20,270 bases of DNA from Oxalobacteraceae bacterium (lineage in GTDB: Bacteria > Pseudomonadota > Gammaproteobacteria > Burkholderiales > Burkholderiaceae_D). Both the position numbers and the translations under genes were made by a program. Under the pieces are notes generated by a model, which did no database searches, was not told the DNA's origin, and was given only the letters and a program-made list of their open reading frames with translations. The stretch lies in the NCBI GenBank assembly GCA_021151485.1, contig JAGKXB010000036.1:1-20270 (forward strand), given 5' to 3'. The first letter of the stretch is position 1, and each line of letters opens with the position of its first letter. This document shows positions 1 through 8,414 of the stretch, in pieces.

Positions 1-113
1 GTGGAGCATTTTTTGCGGGCTCAATTTTACCTTACGGAATAGTACTTGATACTTTTTTTCCTTGGCAATCGCATCAACCTACAAGAGCACAAGACCGCAA
101 GAGCAAAAACATT

Positions 114-143
114 TTGATCCCCATGAAATGAACTTCTTATAAA
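114..143 (+). promoter_or_regulatory. Candidate sigma-70 promoter upstream of mgtA
   Basis: A TTGATC hexamer (114-119) and a TATAAA hexamer (138-143) are separated by 18 bases, in the right orientation about 100 bases before mgtA. Both are near-consensus -35/-10 elements. The region is AT-rich, so a chance match is quite possible. Confidence 0.3.
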
Positions 144-145
144 AA

Positions 146-217
146 ATGAAAACAATGATTGTTGTTGCCGCGTTGTGTGTATGCGAGGATAATTGCTGCA
201 TTGCAGCAACATCCTAA
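146..217 (+). CDS. Possible short leader ORF ahead of mgtA (Cys-rich, 23 codons)
   Basis: An ATG at 146 (or in-frame ATG at 155) opens a 23-residue peptide that ends at TAA 215-217. Its C-terminal half holds four cysteines (CVCEDNCC). The ORF runs through the palindrome at 193-209. There is no clear Shine-Dalgarno sequence. If the -10 at 138-143 is real, only the ATG at 155 could lie on the transcript. Enterobacterial mgtA has a short proline-rich leader peptide (MgtL); this peptide has no prolines, so it is not an obvious MgtL. It may be a chance ORF. Confidence 0.18.
   Translation: MKTMIVVAALCVCEDNCCIAATS
193..209. promoter_or_regulatory. Perfect 17-base palindrome in the mgtA leader
   Basis: TTGCTGCATTGCAGCAA reads as two 8-base arms around a single central base. 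It lies 35 bases before the mgtA start. It could be an operator for a dimeric regulator or a small hairpin in the mRNA leader. No run of T follows, so it is not a classical terminator. Confidence 0.45.
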
Positions 218-244
218 GCGAAGAACGAGAAAGATGGAAAAAAT

Positions 245-3010
245 ATGATGAATTTCAATTTGCTCAAAGAAACGTTTGCCAATTTTGTGCGCTCGCATGG
301 CATGAGACGGCATTTTCGCCGTTTGGCAATTCTGGATATGTTTCGTAGCGCATCTATGGCAAAAGAGTTGTCATCTTCGCATGCACAAATTTTGATGCAA
401 GCTTCACATATGCCGATTGAGTCCTTATTGCAGCATTTTGGTAGTCGGCATGAGGGGTTGACGGAAGATGAGGCCGAAGAAATTTTGCAGCGCGTTGGGC
501 CGAATGAGGTTGAGCATGAAAAGCCATTGCCATGGTGGTGGAATTTGTGGAATTGCTATCGTAATCCGTTTAACTTGTTGTTGACCTTATTGGCGACTAT
601 TTCGTATTTTACCGAGGATATGAAAGCGGCGATTGTCATCGCTATAATGGTCATTTTATCAACTATTTTGCGTTTTGTTCAGGAAACACGTTCTAACAAA
701 GCGGCAGAAAAATTGAAGGAAATGGTGAGTAATACCGCCACCGTTTTGCGACATGAATTAGTTGAGCAGGAACAGTATGTTGACACTATGCCACGTCATC
801 CGAATGGGTTAAATGGACTAAATCGGTTTGAAATACCCATTAAACGGTTAGTGCCGGGTGACATGATTTTGCTTTCTGCAGGGGATATGATTCCGGCTGA
901 TGTGCGGATATTGAGCGCCAAAGATTTGTTCGTCAGCCAGGCGGCAATGACGGGGGAATCGATGCCAGTCGAAAAATTCGCCACCGATCAAGGTGAAAAA
1001 ACCTCTAATCCGTTGGAACTCGACAATCTTTGCTTTATGGGCACCAATGTGGTGAGTGGTTCTGCTAGCGCGATTGTGGTGGCGACTGGTAATCAAACTT
1101 ATTTTGGTGCTTTGGCTGAGCGCGTAACGGCTAATAGTCGCGAAGAGACCGCATTTCAAACTGGGGTGAATAAAGTGAGTTGGCTGCTCATTCGATTCAT
1201 GCTGGTTATGACGCCCATCGTGTTTTTGTTGAATGGTTTCACCAAAGGTGATTGGTTCGAAGCATTTTTATTTGCACTCTCAATCGCAGTCGGCTTAACG
1301 CCTGAAATGTTGCCGGTGATTGTTACCTCTACCTTAGCGAAAGGTGCGGTTATTTTGTCGCGTAAAAAAGTGATTGTTAAACGTTTGGATGCGATTCAGA
1401 ATTTTGGTGCCATGGATGTGTTGTGTACCGACAAAACGGGTACCTTGACTCAAGACAAAATTTTTCTGGCACGCCATACCGATGTATTTGGAAAAGAATC
1501 GGACACCGTGTTGGAATACGCTTATCTGAATAGCTATTACCAAACGGGTTTGAAAAATTTACTTGATGTGGCCGTATTGGAACATGCTGAGGTACATCGT
1601 GAGTTGGAAGTTGCGACGGCCTTCCGTAAAGTAGATGAAATTCCATTTGATTTTACAAGGCGTCGGATGTCGGTAGTTGTGGCTGAGCATGACTCTAATC
1701 ATTTGCTTATTTGTAAAGGTGCTGCAGAAGAAATTCTTTCTATTTGCAACAAGGTGCAAGATGGTGACAAAGTGGAGCCGCTGACGACCGAACTGTTGGC
1801 GCGCATTCAGGCAGTGACAGCTGATTTGAATGAAGAAGGCTTGCGCGTAGTCGCTGTCGCGGCTAAAGAATTGCCTCCCGAAAAAGAGGTGTATGGTTTG
1901 GGCGATGAGTCTGATTTGATTTTGATTGGTTATATTGCCTTCCTTGATCCGCCTAAAGAATCGACGGCACCTGCCTTAAAAGCATTAAAAGCACATGGTG
2001 TAGATGTCAAAATTTTGACTGGTGATAATGAGCTGGTGACAGCCAAAATTTGCCGCGAAGTTGGTTTGCCTGTAGCTGGTATGTTGTTGGGCGCTCAAGT
2101 TGAAAACATGGGCGATGCAGAACTAGCACAGCGGGTAGAAACAACCACGGTGTTCGCAAAATTGAGTCCCGCCCATAAAGAACGGATTGTACGAGTGTTG
2201 CACGACAAGGGGCATGTGGTCGGATTTATGGGGGATGGCATTAATGATGCGCCAGCCTTGCGCGCAGCAGATATTGGCATATCGGTTGATACCGCGGTTG
2301 ATATTGCCAAAGAAGCTGCCGATATTATTTTGTTGGAAAAAAGTTTGATGGTGTTGGAAGAGGGCGTGTTGGAGGGGCGTAAGACGTTTGCCAATATGCT
2401 GAAATACATCAAAATGACGGCCAGTTCAAATTTTGGCAATGTGTTTTCGGTATTGGTGGCGAGCGCGTTTTTACCTTTCTTGCCCATGTTGCCAATGCAA
2501 TTGTTAGTGCAAAATTTGCTTTACGACTTGTCGCAAATTTCGATTCCTTTTGATAATGTGGATCAGGAATTTTTGGATAAGCCACAACATTGGAATCCAG
2601 CCGATTTGGGGCGATTTATGGTGTTCTTCGGGCCTATTAGCTCAGTTTTTGATGTAACGACTTTTGCGCTACTGTGGTTTGTGTTTGGTGCCAACGTGCC
2701 CGAACATCAAACTTTGTTCCAGTCTGGGTGGTTTATCGAAGGTTTATTGTCACAAACATTGATCGTTCATATGATTCGTACAAGAAAAATACCATTCTTA
2801 CAAAGTCGGGCAGCTTGGCCTTTGCTTGGTATGACTCTGTCAATTATGGCGCTAGGTATTTTGTTGCCAATGTCCAGTCTTGCTCCTTATTTTAAATTTC
2901 AGGCACTGCCATTAATGTATTTCCCATGCTTGTTGATGGTTTTGTTTGGCTATGCTGTTTTAACGCAGGCAATGAAGGGGTGGTACGCGCGGCGGTACGG
3001 TTGGCAGTGA
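245..3010 (+). CDS. mgtA: Magnesium-translocating P-type ATPase MgtA
   Basis: This inner-membrane P3B-type ATPase imports Mg2+ at the cost of ATP. At 921 residues it is close to the usual family length. An N-terminal cytosolic tail of about 100 residues precedes the first membrane pair. The actuator-domain TGES motif is near residues 236-239. The PEMLP motif lies in the fourth membrane helix. The phosphorylated aspartate is D396 in DKTGT. A KGA nucleotide-binding motif and the hinge GDGINDAP near residue 662 follow, then six C-terminal hydrophobic segments. All catalytic motifs are intact. The start is one of two adjacent ATG codons, with only a weak GGA as ribosome-binding site. The 244 bases upstream carry a palindrome and a possible leader ORF, so Mg2+-dependent leader control is conceivable but unproven. 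The next gene starts 36 bases downstream and seems functionally unrelated. Confidence 0.96.
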   Translation: MMNFNLLKETFANFVRSHGMRRHFRRLAILDMFRSASMAKELSSSHAQILMQASHMPIESLLQHFGSRHEGLTEDEAEEILQRVGPNEVEHEKPLPWWWNLWNCYRNPFNLLLTLLATISYFTEDMKAAIVIAIMVILSTILRFVQETRSNKAAEKLKEMVSNTATVLRHELVEQEQYVDTMPRHPNGLNGLNRFEIPIKRLVPGDMILLSAGDMIPADVRILSAKDLFVSQAAMTGESMPVEKFATDQGEKTSNPLELDNLCFMGTNVVSGSASAIVVATGNQTYFGALAERVTANSREETAFQTGVNKVSWLLIRFMLVMTPIVFLLNGFTKGDWFEAFLFALSIAVGLTPEMLPVIVTSTLAKGAVILSRKKVIVKRLDAIQNFGAMDVLCTDKTGTLTQDKIFLARHTDVFGKESDTVLEYAYLNSYYQTGLKNLLDVAVLEHAEVHRELEVATAFRKVDEIPFDFTRRRMSVVVAEHDSNHLLICKGAAEEILSICNKVQDGDKVEPLTTELLARIQAVTADLNEEGLRVVAVAAKELPPEKEVYGLGDESDLILIGYIAFLDPPKESTAPALKALKAHGVDVKILTGDNELVTAKICREVGLPVAGMLLGAQVENMGDAELAQRVETTTVFAKLSPAHKERIVRVLHDKGHVVGFMGDGINDAPALRAADIGISVDTAVDIAKEAADIILLEKSLMVLEEGVLEGRKTFANMLKYIKMTASSNFGNVFSVLVASAFLPFLPMLPMQLLVQNLLYDLSQISIPFDNVDQEFLDKPQHWNPADLGRFMVFFGPISSVFDVTTFALLWFVFGANVPEHQTLFQSGWFIEGLLSQTLIVHMIRTRKIPFLQSRAAWPLLGMTLSIMALGILLPMSSLAPYFKFQALPLMYFPCLLMVLFGYAVLTQAMKGWYARRYGWQ

Positions 3011-3046
3011 GTTCATTTTTCCTCATGTTTGTCATGAATTTTTAAG

Positions 3047-4723
3047 ATGAAATTTTTGTTTTCTTGTTTATACACGCGTGCATACAAGTTAATGCAGAGC
3101 TTGTTTGTTTGGCTGCTTGCAATAGCCATGACAACGACATTCATACTGATGCCATCAATTGGCGTGGCGCAAAGTAGGATGAATGGTGCTTGGAATTTGC
3201 CGACTTTGGGTGATACCGAACGTGGTAATTTGTCACCCTTGATGGAACGCAAGTTGGGTGAGCAGATCATGCGTGATATTCGGCGTGATCGTGATTATCT
3301 GGATGATGCGCCATTGCTGGAATATTTGAATAATTTTGGTGCCACGTTAGCCGCAGCACGGGTGAAAGATGCGGATGAAGCGACACAGGATTTTTCCTTT
3401 TTTGCGGTGCGTGATCAAACCTTGAATGCATTTGCTTTGCCGGGTGGCTTTATTGGCGTGCATTCGGCTTTGATATTGGCTGCGCAAAATGAATCTGAAC
3501 TAGCATCGGTCATGGCGCATGAAATTGGGCACGTAGTCCAGCGTCACATTGCCCGTATGTTAGGGCAGCAGAGTCAGGATGCTTTGATTCCTTTGGCATC
3601 GGTTTTGTTGGCAGTGTTGGCATCGCGTGGTAGTCAGGATTCTTCCATGGCATTGTTAGCGGGTGGTCAAGGTGTAGCCTTGCAGCGACAATTAAATTTC
3701 AGTCGTGATGCTGAGCGTGAAGCGGATCGTATTGGTTTGCAAATTTTGCAAAGTGCCAATTTTGATCCTTCTGGCATGGTGGGTTTTTTTGGTCGGATGC
3801 AAGCTGCAACACGTTCTTATACGGATAACGCACCTTCATTTTTACGCTCTCATCCTTTGACTACGGAGAGGATTGCAGACATCCAAGAGCGGATACGTGA
3901 CTTTTCTCCTTCAGGGCAAACAGATGGGCCGTTTTCGGCTACGCGTCCTTTGCGTTTTATGCGTCCTATGAATTCTCTACGTGTTGATGGTCTGGATTTT
4001 CATTTGATACAGGCTCGGGTGAGAGTATTGCAAGATAGTTCGCAACAAGGTTTGTATGATGCAAAGTTGATCTTTGATAATCAATTGCTCAATAACAATA
4101 AAGCGCAAAAAAATCCTATTCCAATAAATCCTATTCAAATCACCGCTGCGCAATATGGTTTGGCTTACATCGCTTTAAAGCAAAGGGAGTTCATCAAAGC
4201 GCAAACTTTACTGCAAGAGGCACGTACGACCGCAAATAGCATGCAATTGAAATCAGGTGGTGATGTATCCAATGCATTATTTTCCAGCCTGGCGATTGAG
4301 ATTAAATTAGCCGCCAAGCAATGGTCATCAGCCCTGCAAGAAGCTGAATTGGCGCATGCACAATTTCCCTTGTCGCGTGGGATTGCACGTCAGTATGCCG
4401 AGGCGATGATGGCGGCGGGGCGTTACGATGAGGCAGTACGCTATTTGCGCGATCAAATTCAATCGTATCGTGACGAACCACAGCTTTACACCCAGTTGGC
4501 AGAGTCATACGCAGCACAAGGCAAGCGCGCTTTGCAGCATTTGACCTTGGCTGAGTCTTACGCATTGTCGGGCAGTTTGCCAGCCGCATTAGAGCAATTG
4601 TCGATTGCACGACAATCATCTGATGCGTCTTATTACGACCAGGCATTGATTGATGCGCGTGAGCGTGAATGGAAAGCACGCCGCTTGGAGGAAATGAAGG
4701 AATCGCAGCAGCAAGGGCATTAA
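3047..4723 (+). CDS. Periplasmic M48-family metalloprotease with TPR-like C-terminus (BepA/YfgC-like)
   Basis: This is a zinc metalloprotease of the BepA (YfgC) type, which in E. coli resides in the periplasm and helps or degrades outer-membrane proteins such as LptD. The N-terminus has a hydrophobic signal segment ending near GVAQS. The zinc site is HEIGH (H158, E159, H162) with the third ligand expected at E223 of an ExxAD motif. From about residue 330 to 540 the protein is alpha-helical and repeat-like (for example LAESYAAQGKR then LAESYALSGS), consistent with TPRs. At 558 residues it is longer than E. coli BepA. The ATG at 3047 has no good ribosome-binding site; an in-frame ATG at 3092 would still leave the signal peptide. 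Its TAA stop overlaps the stop of the convergent gene. The family call is firm; orthology to BepA is inferred. Confidence 0.9.
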   Translation: MKFLFSCLYTRAYKLMQSLFVWLLAIAMTTTFILMPSIGVAQSRMNGAWNLPTLGDTERGNLSPLMERKLGEQIMRDIRRDRDYLDDAPLLEYLNNFGATLAAARVKDADEATQDFSFFAVRDQTLNAFALPGGFIGVHSALILAAQNESELASVMAHEIGHVVQRHIARMLGQQSQDALIPLASVLLAVLASRGSQDSSMALLAGGQGVALQRQLNFSRDAEREADRIGLQILQSANFDPSGMVGFFGRMQAATRSYTDNAPSFLRSHPLTTERIADIQERIRDFSPSGQTDGPFSATRPLRFMRPMNSLRVDGLDFHLIQARVRVLQDSSQQGLYDAKLIFDNQLLNNNKAQKNPIPINPIQITAAQYGLAYIALKQREFIKAQTLLQEARTTANSMQLKSGGDVSNALFSSLAIEIKLAAKQWSSALQEAELAHAQFPLSRGIARQYAEAMMAAGRYDEAVRYLRDQIQSYRDEPQLYTQLAESYAAQGKRALQHLTLAESYALSGSLPAALEQLSIARQSSDASYYDQALIDAREREWKARRLEEMKESQQQGH

Positions 4724-5304
4724 GTTGGGTGGTACGGTGTGCTGATAAATCCCAAACGCTTGGCGATGCTATCTTGCTTAATCACTGTAACGGAGAAAAC
4801 TTTGTCTTGATGCTGAAAAGTTAAGAGCGAGGAAGGATCCAACGCCATAAAATTTTCCTCATTGAGCGTGTCGCCATCAATCTTCAAATTTGTCATGCAT
4901 GTAGCCAAATCTCTGTCATCCAGCATAGCGATGATGTTGCTGCTTTGAAAAATTAATTGACCTACATCTGTCAAATATACTTTGTCGATATCGCCTAGCG
5001 CAGCGCCGGTGTGGAGTAAAAAATCGGTTTGTTGTAGATACGCGATGTAAGGCGTCGCTTGCAAATTGACATACACCCGTTGCGGGCCATTCTGGAAATA
5101 CCAATTACCCAAGGCATCATGGGTGTAATTGCGATTGATGAACTCAAGCAACGCTGGATGCGTGATTCTTTCTCCTAATCCGCCCGTTGCTTGCGTATGC
5201 TCATCACGCATGCGCCAAAAGCCGCGTGCATCCAAGCCTAGCCAGCCGTAACAATGTGGCACATTTGGCCATTTCGCCATTGCTTGTTTAACGATGTTAT
5301 CCAT
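4720..5304 (-). CDS. Conserved protein of unknown function, last gene of a minus-strand operon
   Basis: This is a soluble 194-residue protein with no signal peptide or membrane segment. The N-terminus has a striking WPNVPHCYGWLGLDARG stretch followed by WRMRDE, which I recall as a conserved Burkholderiales domain-of-unknown-function family (DUF2944/DUF2946 numbering, from memory and uncertain). A phrase GNWYFQNGPQRVYVNL follows near residue 88. It begins 12 bases after the YheT-type hydrolase and is probably cotranscribed with it. Its stop codon shares a TTAA with the stop of the convergent metalloprotease gene. No catalytic motif is evident and I assign no function. Confidence 0.8.
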   Translation of the reverse strand: MDNIVKQAMAKWPNVPHCYGWLGLDARGFWRMRDEHTQATGGLGERITHPALLEFINRNYTHDALGNWYFQNGPQRVYVNLQATPYIAYLQQTDFLLHTGAALGDIDKVYLTDVGQLIFQSSNIIAMLDDRDLATCMTNLKIDGDTLNEENFMALDPSSLLTFQHQDKVFSVTVIKQDSIAKRLGFISTPYHPT

Positions 5305-5316
5305 TCACGATATCCA

Positions 5317-6261
5317 TTAACGATATTGTCTTTTAAGAAAACACAGAATTCTTTGCGGTAACCAGTCTATGCGGCCAGGAAAAGAATGGGTAACAAAGCC
5401 GACATGGCCACCTTCTGTTGGATATTCCAGTGTCACATAGGAAGAGGCTATTTGTGGCAAATGGCAGCCTGGCAGAAAAGGGTCATTTTGTGCATTTAGC
5501 ACCAGCGTGGGGACGGTGATATCCGCCAACACATGCTTGGCGCTGGCGCGATGCCAATAGTCGTCTGTATTCCGATAACCGTGCAAAGGAGCGGTTACGA
5601 CATTGTCGAATTCGTATAAATTGCGTGCTTGTAACATTTTTTTACGCTCAAAAAGTTGGGGGTATTGTTCCAGCTTTTGTAGACATTTAGGCTTCAGGCT
5701 TTTTAAAAAGAGCCGGGTATATAGCAAATTAAAACCGCTGGAGAGTGCGATGCCTGCTTGCGTTAAATCCAACGGTGCCGAAATTGCACAGGCTGCATCC
5801 ACGATTTCTGCCTGATGTTGTGACTCACCCAGCCAGCGTAGTAACGCATTGCCGCCTAAGGAAACGCCGACAGCATACAAAATGCCTTGATATTGCTGAC
5901 GCAAACATCGGATTATCCAATCGATTTCTTGACTATCACCAGAATGATAAAAGCGTGGTGTGCGGTTTAATTCTCCTGAGCAACCGCGAAAATGTACGAC
6001 GACGCCAGACCAGCTGTGTGCAGCAATTTCTGCCATTAAGGCGTGTGCATAATAGCTGGCGGAAGAGCCTTCCAATCCGTGAAATAAGACCACGCATGGC
6101 TGACCAGCCTGGCCATCTACAAAATCAAGATCAATGAAATCGCCATCAGGCGTATCCCATCTTTCACGGCGGTATGAAACGGTTGGTTTGGAAAGAAAAG
6201 TCGCTGGATAAATGGTTTGAAAATGACCGTTAGGCAACCAGCGCGGAGCGGAGTAAATCAA
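5317..6261 (-). CDS. YheT-family alpha/beta hydrolase
   Basis: This is a cytosolic alpha/beta-hydrolase of the YheT/ABHD1-3 group; the physiological substrate is unknown. The N-terminus SAPRWLPNGHFQTIYPA is the family hallmark. An HGLEG oxyanion-type turn lies at residues 61-65. The nucleophile is S134 in GVSLGG, with the acid at D260 (NDP) and the base at H286 (GGHVGF), giving a complete triad in 314 residues. The start must be a TTG at 6261: the next in-frame methionine is far inside the domain, and a TGA lies only two codons upstream. That TGA is the stop of the preceding NTF2-like gene, so both genes share one reading frame with TGA-TTT-AAA-TTG between them. No Shine-Dalgarno is visible, so initiation probably depends on translational coupling. 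Confidence 0.92.
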   Translation of the reverse strand: MIYSAPRWLPNGHFQTIYPATFLSKPTVSYRRERWDTPDGDFIDLDFVDGQAGQPCVVLFHGLEGSSASYYAHALMAEIAAHSWSGVVVHFRGCSGELNRTPRFYHSGDSQEIDWIIRCLRQQYQGILYAVGVSLGGNALLRWLGESQHQAEIVDAACAISAPLDLTQAGIALSSGFNLLYTRLFLKSLKPKCLQKLEQYPQLFERKKMLQARNLYEFDNVVTAPLHGYRNTDDYWHRASAKHVLADITVPTLVLNAQNDPFLPGCHLPQIASSYVTLEYPTEGGHVGFVTHSFPGRIDWLPQRILCFLKRQYR

Positions 6262-6267
6262 TTTAAA

Positions 6268-6705
6268 TCAATGCAATACAGGTGCTGCTTTTTCTTCAGT
6301 TTGCGCTTTACCTGGTGCGATGGATGCATGATGCAGTGCAATGCGCCAGCCCTTGGCTGTTTTGACATAAATGTTGGTAGTTAAAATATGGACATCTTGT
6401 TGTTCGCTTAACGTGTTGTTGCGTTGCACTTCTTCTACTATGTTATGCATACTTGTCATCACGTTATGGGTTGCGTGCAACAAAATGGGGCGTATGTGGA
6501 CACTGCCGCGTGCAAAAATCGCTTCCCATGAAGCACGAATGGCGGCATGGCCAATTAAGCGAGAAGCACCGGGATGAATACAAACGATTTCCTCTTCTTC
6601 AGCCCACAAGGCCATCATGGCATCAATGTCGGCGCGATTGATCGCATCATAAAACGCCATTTCGGTTTCTTCTGCACTGGTATGTACTTGCTTCTTGCGT
6701 GGCAT
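6268..6705 (-). CDS. NTF2-like (SnoaL-type) protein
   Basis: A small 145-residue protein of the NTF2-like/SnoaL superfamily. The N-terminal helix EETEMAFYDAINRADIDAMMALWAEE is followed by a beta-rich half with CIHPGASRLIGHAAI and a closing GWRIALHHAS strand, in the order typical of nuclear-transport-factor-2 folds. Such proteins form cone-shaped dimers and may bind a ligand or act as enzymes; nothing in the sequence fixes a substrate. The ATG at 6705 is preceded by a good GGAGA ribosome-binding site. It lies between the zinc-finger gene and the YheT hydrolase gene in the minus-strand operon and ends with the TGA that is in frame with the hydrolase. Confidence 0.85.
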   Translation of the reverse strand: MPRKKQVHTSAEETEMAFYDAINRADIDAMMALWAEEEEIVCIHPGASRLIGHAAIRASWEAIFARGSVHIRPILLHATHNVMTSMHNIVEEVQRNNTLSEQQDVHILTTNIYVKTAKGWRIALHHASIAPGKAQTEEKAAPVLH

Positions 6706-6744
6706 AACATCTCCGGATTTTTGACTGCCGAAATTAAAAAATAA

Positions 6745-6945
6745 TTAATGTGCGCTGACTACGCTGCCTGGTTTGAGCTGGTAGTGGGTGCCACAATAAG
6801 GGCAAGTCGCTTGGCTAGCGTGCGCCAAATCAAGGTAAACACGTGGGTGTGCTGACCAAATTGGCATGCTTGGATGTGGGCAATGAGCTGGTAAATCGTG
6901 CCCATCTAATTCAATTGTTTGCCCTTTTTTTGTTGCTTCAGTCAT
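6745..6945 (-). CDS. CHCC-type zinc-finger protein
   Basis: A 66-residue protein of the zf-CHCC family, the domain also found in the mitochondrial complex I subunit NDUFS6. The metal ligands read as C22, H33, C48 and C51 (HCPHPSMPIW..HP then CPYCG), giving C-x10-H-x14-C-x2-C. I chose the ATG at 6945 because GGAGA sits just upstream of it; the open frame extends four codons further to a TTG, but that would place the ribosome-binding site inside the gene. It is the first gene of the minus-strand operon and diverges from pgk. The function is not established. Confidence 0.9.
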   Translation of the reverse strand: MTEATKKGQTIELDGHDLPAHCPHPSMPIWSAHPRVYLDLAHASQATCPYCGTHYQLKPGSVVSAH

Positions 6946-7096
6946 GCAGTTCTCCAAATTTTCTGATTTGTATGCAGGTTTGTGTGTTTATTCATACAAC
7001 ATTCGAAACGCATTATATATTGCAATAATGTTGCAGCATATAAGGGCGCGCACTGGGGTAAAATAACGTTCTTTTTTACCATCCTATTTGCTAACT
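6946..7096. promoter_or_regulatory. Divergent promoter region between the zinc-finger operon and pgk
   Basis: This 151-base AT-rich interval must hold promoters for both directions. On the minus strand a perfect TATAAT lies at 7017-7012, but its -35 (TATGCT) is weak. On the plus strand TATAAG (7039-7044) and TAAAAT (7059-7064) are possible -10 elements, neither with a convincing -35. No operator or hairpin stands out. Confidence 0.4.
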
Positions 7097-8341
7097 ATGC
7101 AATCTACTTCAGCAAGCTTGGCTGCTCAGTCAGCTGATTTGAGTCGTCATTCTCCATTTATTCGTTTATCTGATTTGGCCGCTGCCGGCACGTTGCGAAA
7201 TAAACGTGTGTTTATCCGTGCGGATTTGAATGTTCCGCAAGACGATGCGGGGCGTATTACTGAAGATACGCGTATTCGTGCCTCCATTCCAGCGATTCAA
7301 ATCGCATTGAAAGCGGGTGCGGCTGTGATGGTGACCTCACATTTGGGGCGACCTGTTGAAGGGCAATTTCAAACGCAGGATACATTAGCGCCAGTCGCGC
7401 AACGATTGTCAGAATTATTGGGGCAAGCCGTTGAATTAAAGCAAAACTGGGTTGATGGTGTGGATGTTCAGCCAGGTCAAGTTGTATTGCTAGAAAATTG
7501 CCGCGTGAATCCGGGCGAAAAGAAAAATAGTGATGAATTAGCGCAAAAAATGGCCCGTTTATGTGACGTGTATGTGAACGATGCATTTGGCACCGCACAT
7601 CGCGCTGAGGCGACTACCCACGGCATTGCGCGTTTTGCTCCGGTTGCTTGCGCGGGGCCTTTATTGGCGGCGGAACTAGATGCGTTGGGGCAGGCATTGG
7701 GACAACCAGCCCGCCCTTTGTTGGCGATTGTGGCTGGTTCTAAGGTGTCGAGTAAGTTGACGATCTTAAAAGCCTTGGCTAACAAAGTGGATTATTTAAT
7801 CGTCGGTGGCGGTATTGCTAATACTTTTATGCAAGCAGTAGGTTTGAATATTGGTCGCTCTTTGGTAGAGGCCGATTTGGTTCCAGAAGCTAAAGCGATT
7901 ATTGACATCATGGAAGCACGCGGCGCGTCGGTGCCGATTCCAGTTGATGTGGTGTGCGCGAAAGAATTTTCGCCACAAGCAGCAGCCACGATTAAAGATG
8001 CCAAAGACGTTGCGGACGACGACATGATTTTGGATATTGGCCCGCAAACGGCAGCGATGTTGGCAGCAAAAATTTCGACTGCTGCAACAATTGTTTGGAA
8101 TGGTCCTGTTGGCGTATTTGAGTTTGATCAATTCGCCACCGGTACCCAAACTCTGGCGTTGGCGATTGCGAAATCATCTGCTTTTTCGATCGCGGGTGGC
8201 GGCGATACCTTGGCTGCGATTGCGAAATATGACATTGCTGATCAGGTTGGTTACATCTCAACTGGCGGTGGAGCATTTTTGGAATTTTTGGAAGGTAAGA
8301 CCTTACCTGCTGTCGACATCTTAATGCAAAGAGCTCAATAA
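7097..8341 (+). CDS. pgk: Phosphoglycerate kinase
   Basis: This glycolytic enzyme transfers phosphate from 1,3-bisphosphoglycerate to ADP in the cytosol, reversibly. Hallmarks in order are [12 protein letters not shown] (substrate-binding N-domain), [25 protein letters not shown], the WNGPVGVFE motif, and the C-terminal GGGDTLAAI with [17 protein letters not shown] use the ATG at 7097 (414 residues). The frame is open slightly further to a TTG at 7088, and there is no Shine-Dalgarno before either. The first 20 or so residues are Ser/Ala-rich and precede the usual family start, so translation might begin later. It heads the glycolysis-purine gene row and diverges from the zinc-finger operon. 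Pyruvate kinase begins 73 bases downstream. Confidence 0.96.
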   Translation: MQSTSASLAAQSADLSRHSPFIRLSDLAAAGTLRNKRVFIRADLNVPQDDAGRITEDTRIRASIPAIQIALKAGAAVMVTSHLGRPVEGQFQTQDTLAPVAQRLSELLGQAVELKQNWVDGVDVQPGQVVLLENCRVNPGEKKNSDELAQKMARLCDVYVNDAFGTAHRAEATTHGIARFAPVACAGPLLAAELDALGQALGQPARPLLAIVAGSKVSSKLTILKALANKVDYLIVGGGIANTFMQAVGLNIGRSLVEADLVPEAKAIIDIMEARGASVPIPVDVVCAKEFSPQAAATIKDAKDVADDDMILDIGPQTAAMLAAKISTAATIVWNGPVGVFEFDQFATGTQTLALAIAKSSAFSIAGGGDTLAAIAKYDIADQVGYISTGGGAFLEFLEGKTLPAVDILMQRAQ

Positions 8342-8402
8342 CATGCCCAATAAATCTCACTCTCGTTCCCATTCTCATGATCATCATGCCGAGCATCATT
8401 TC

Positions 8403-8408
8403 AAGGAG
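8403..8408 (+). promoter_or_regulatory. Ribosome-binding site that fixes the pyk start
   Basis: A consensus AAGGAG lies six bases before the ATG at 8415. It supports starting pyruvate kinase there instead of at the in-frame ATG 8343, which lies one base after the pgk stop and has no ribosome-binding site. Confidence 0.8.
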
Positions 8409-8414
8409 AAAGCG

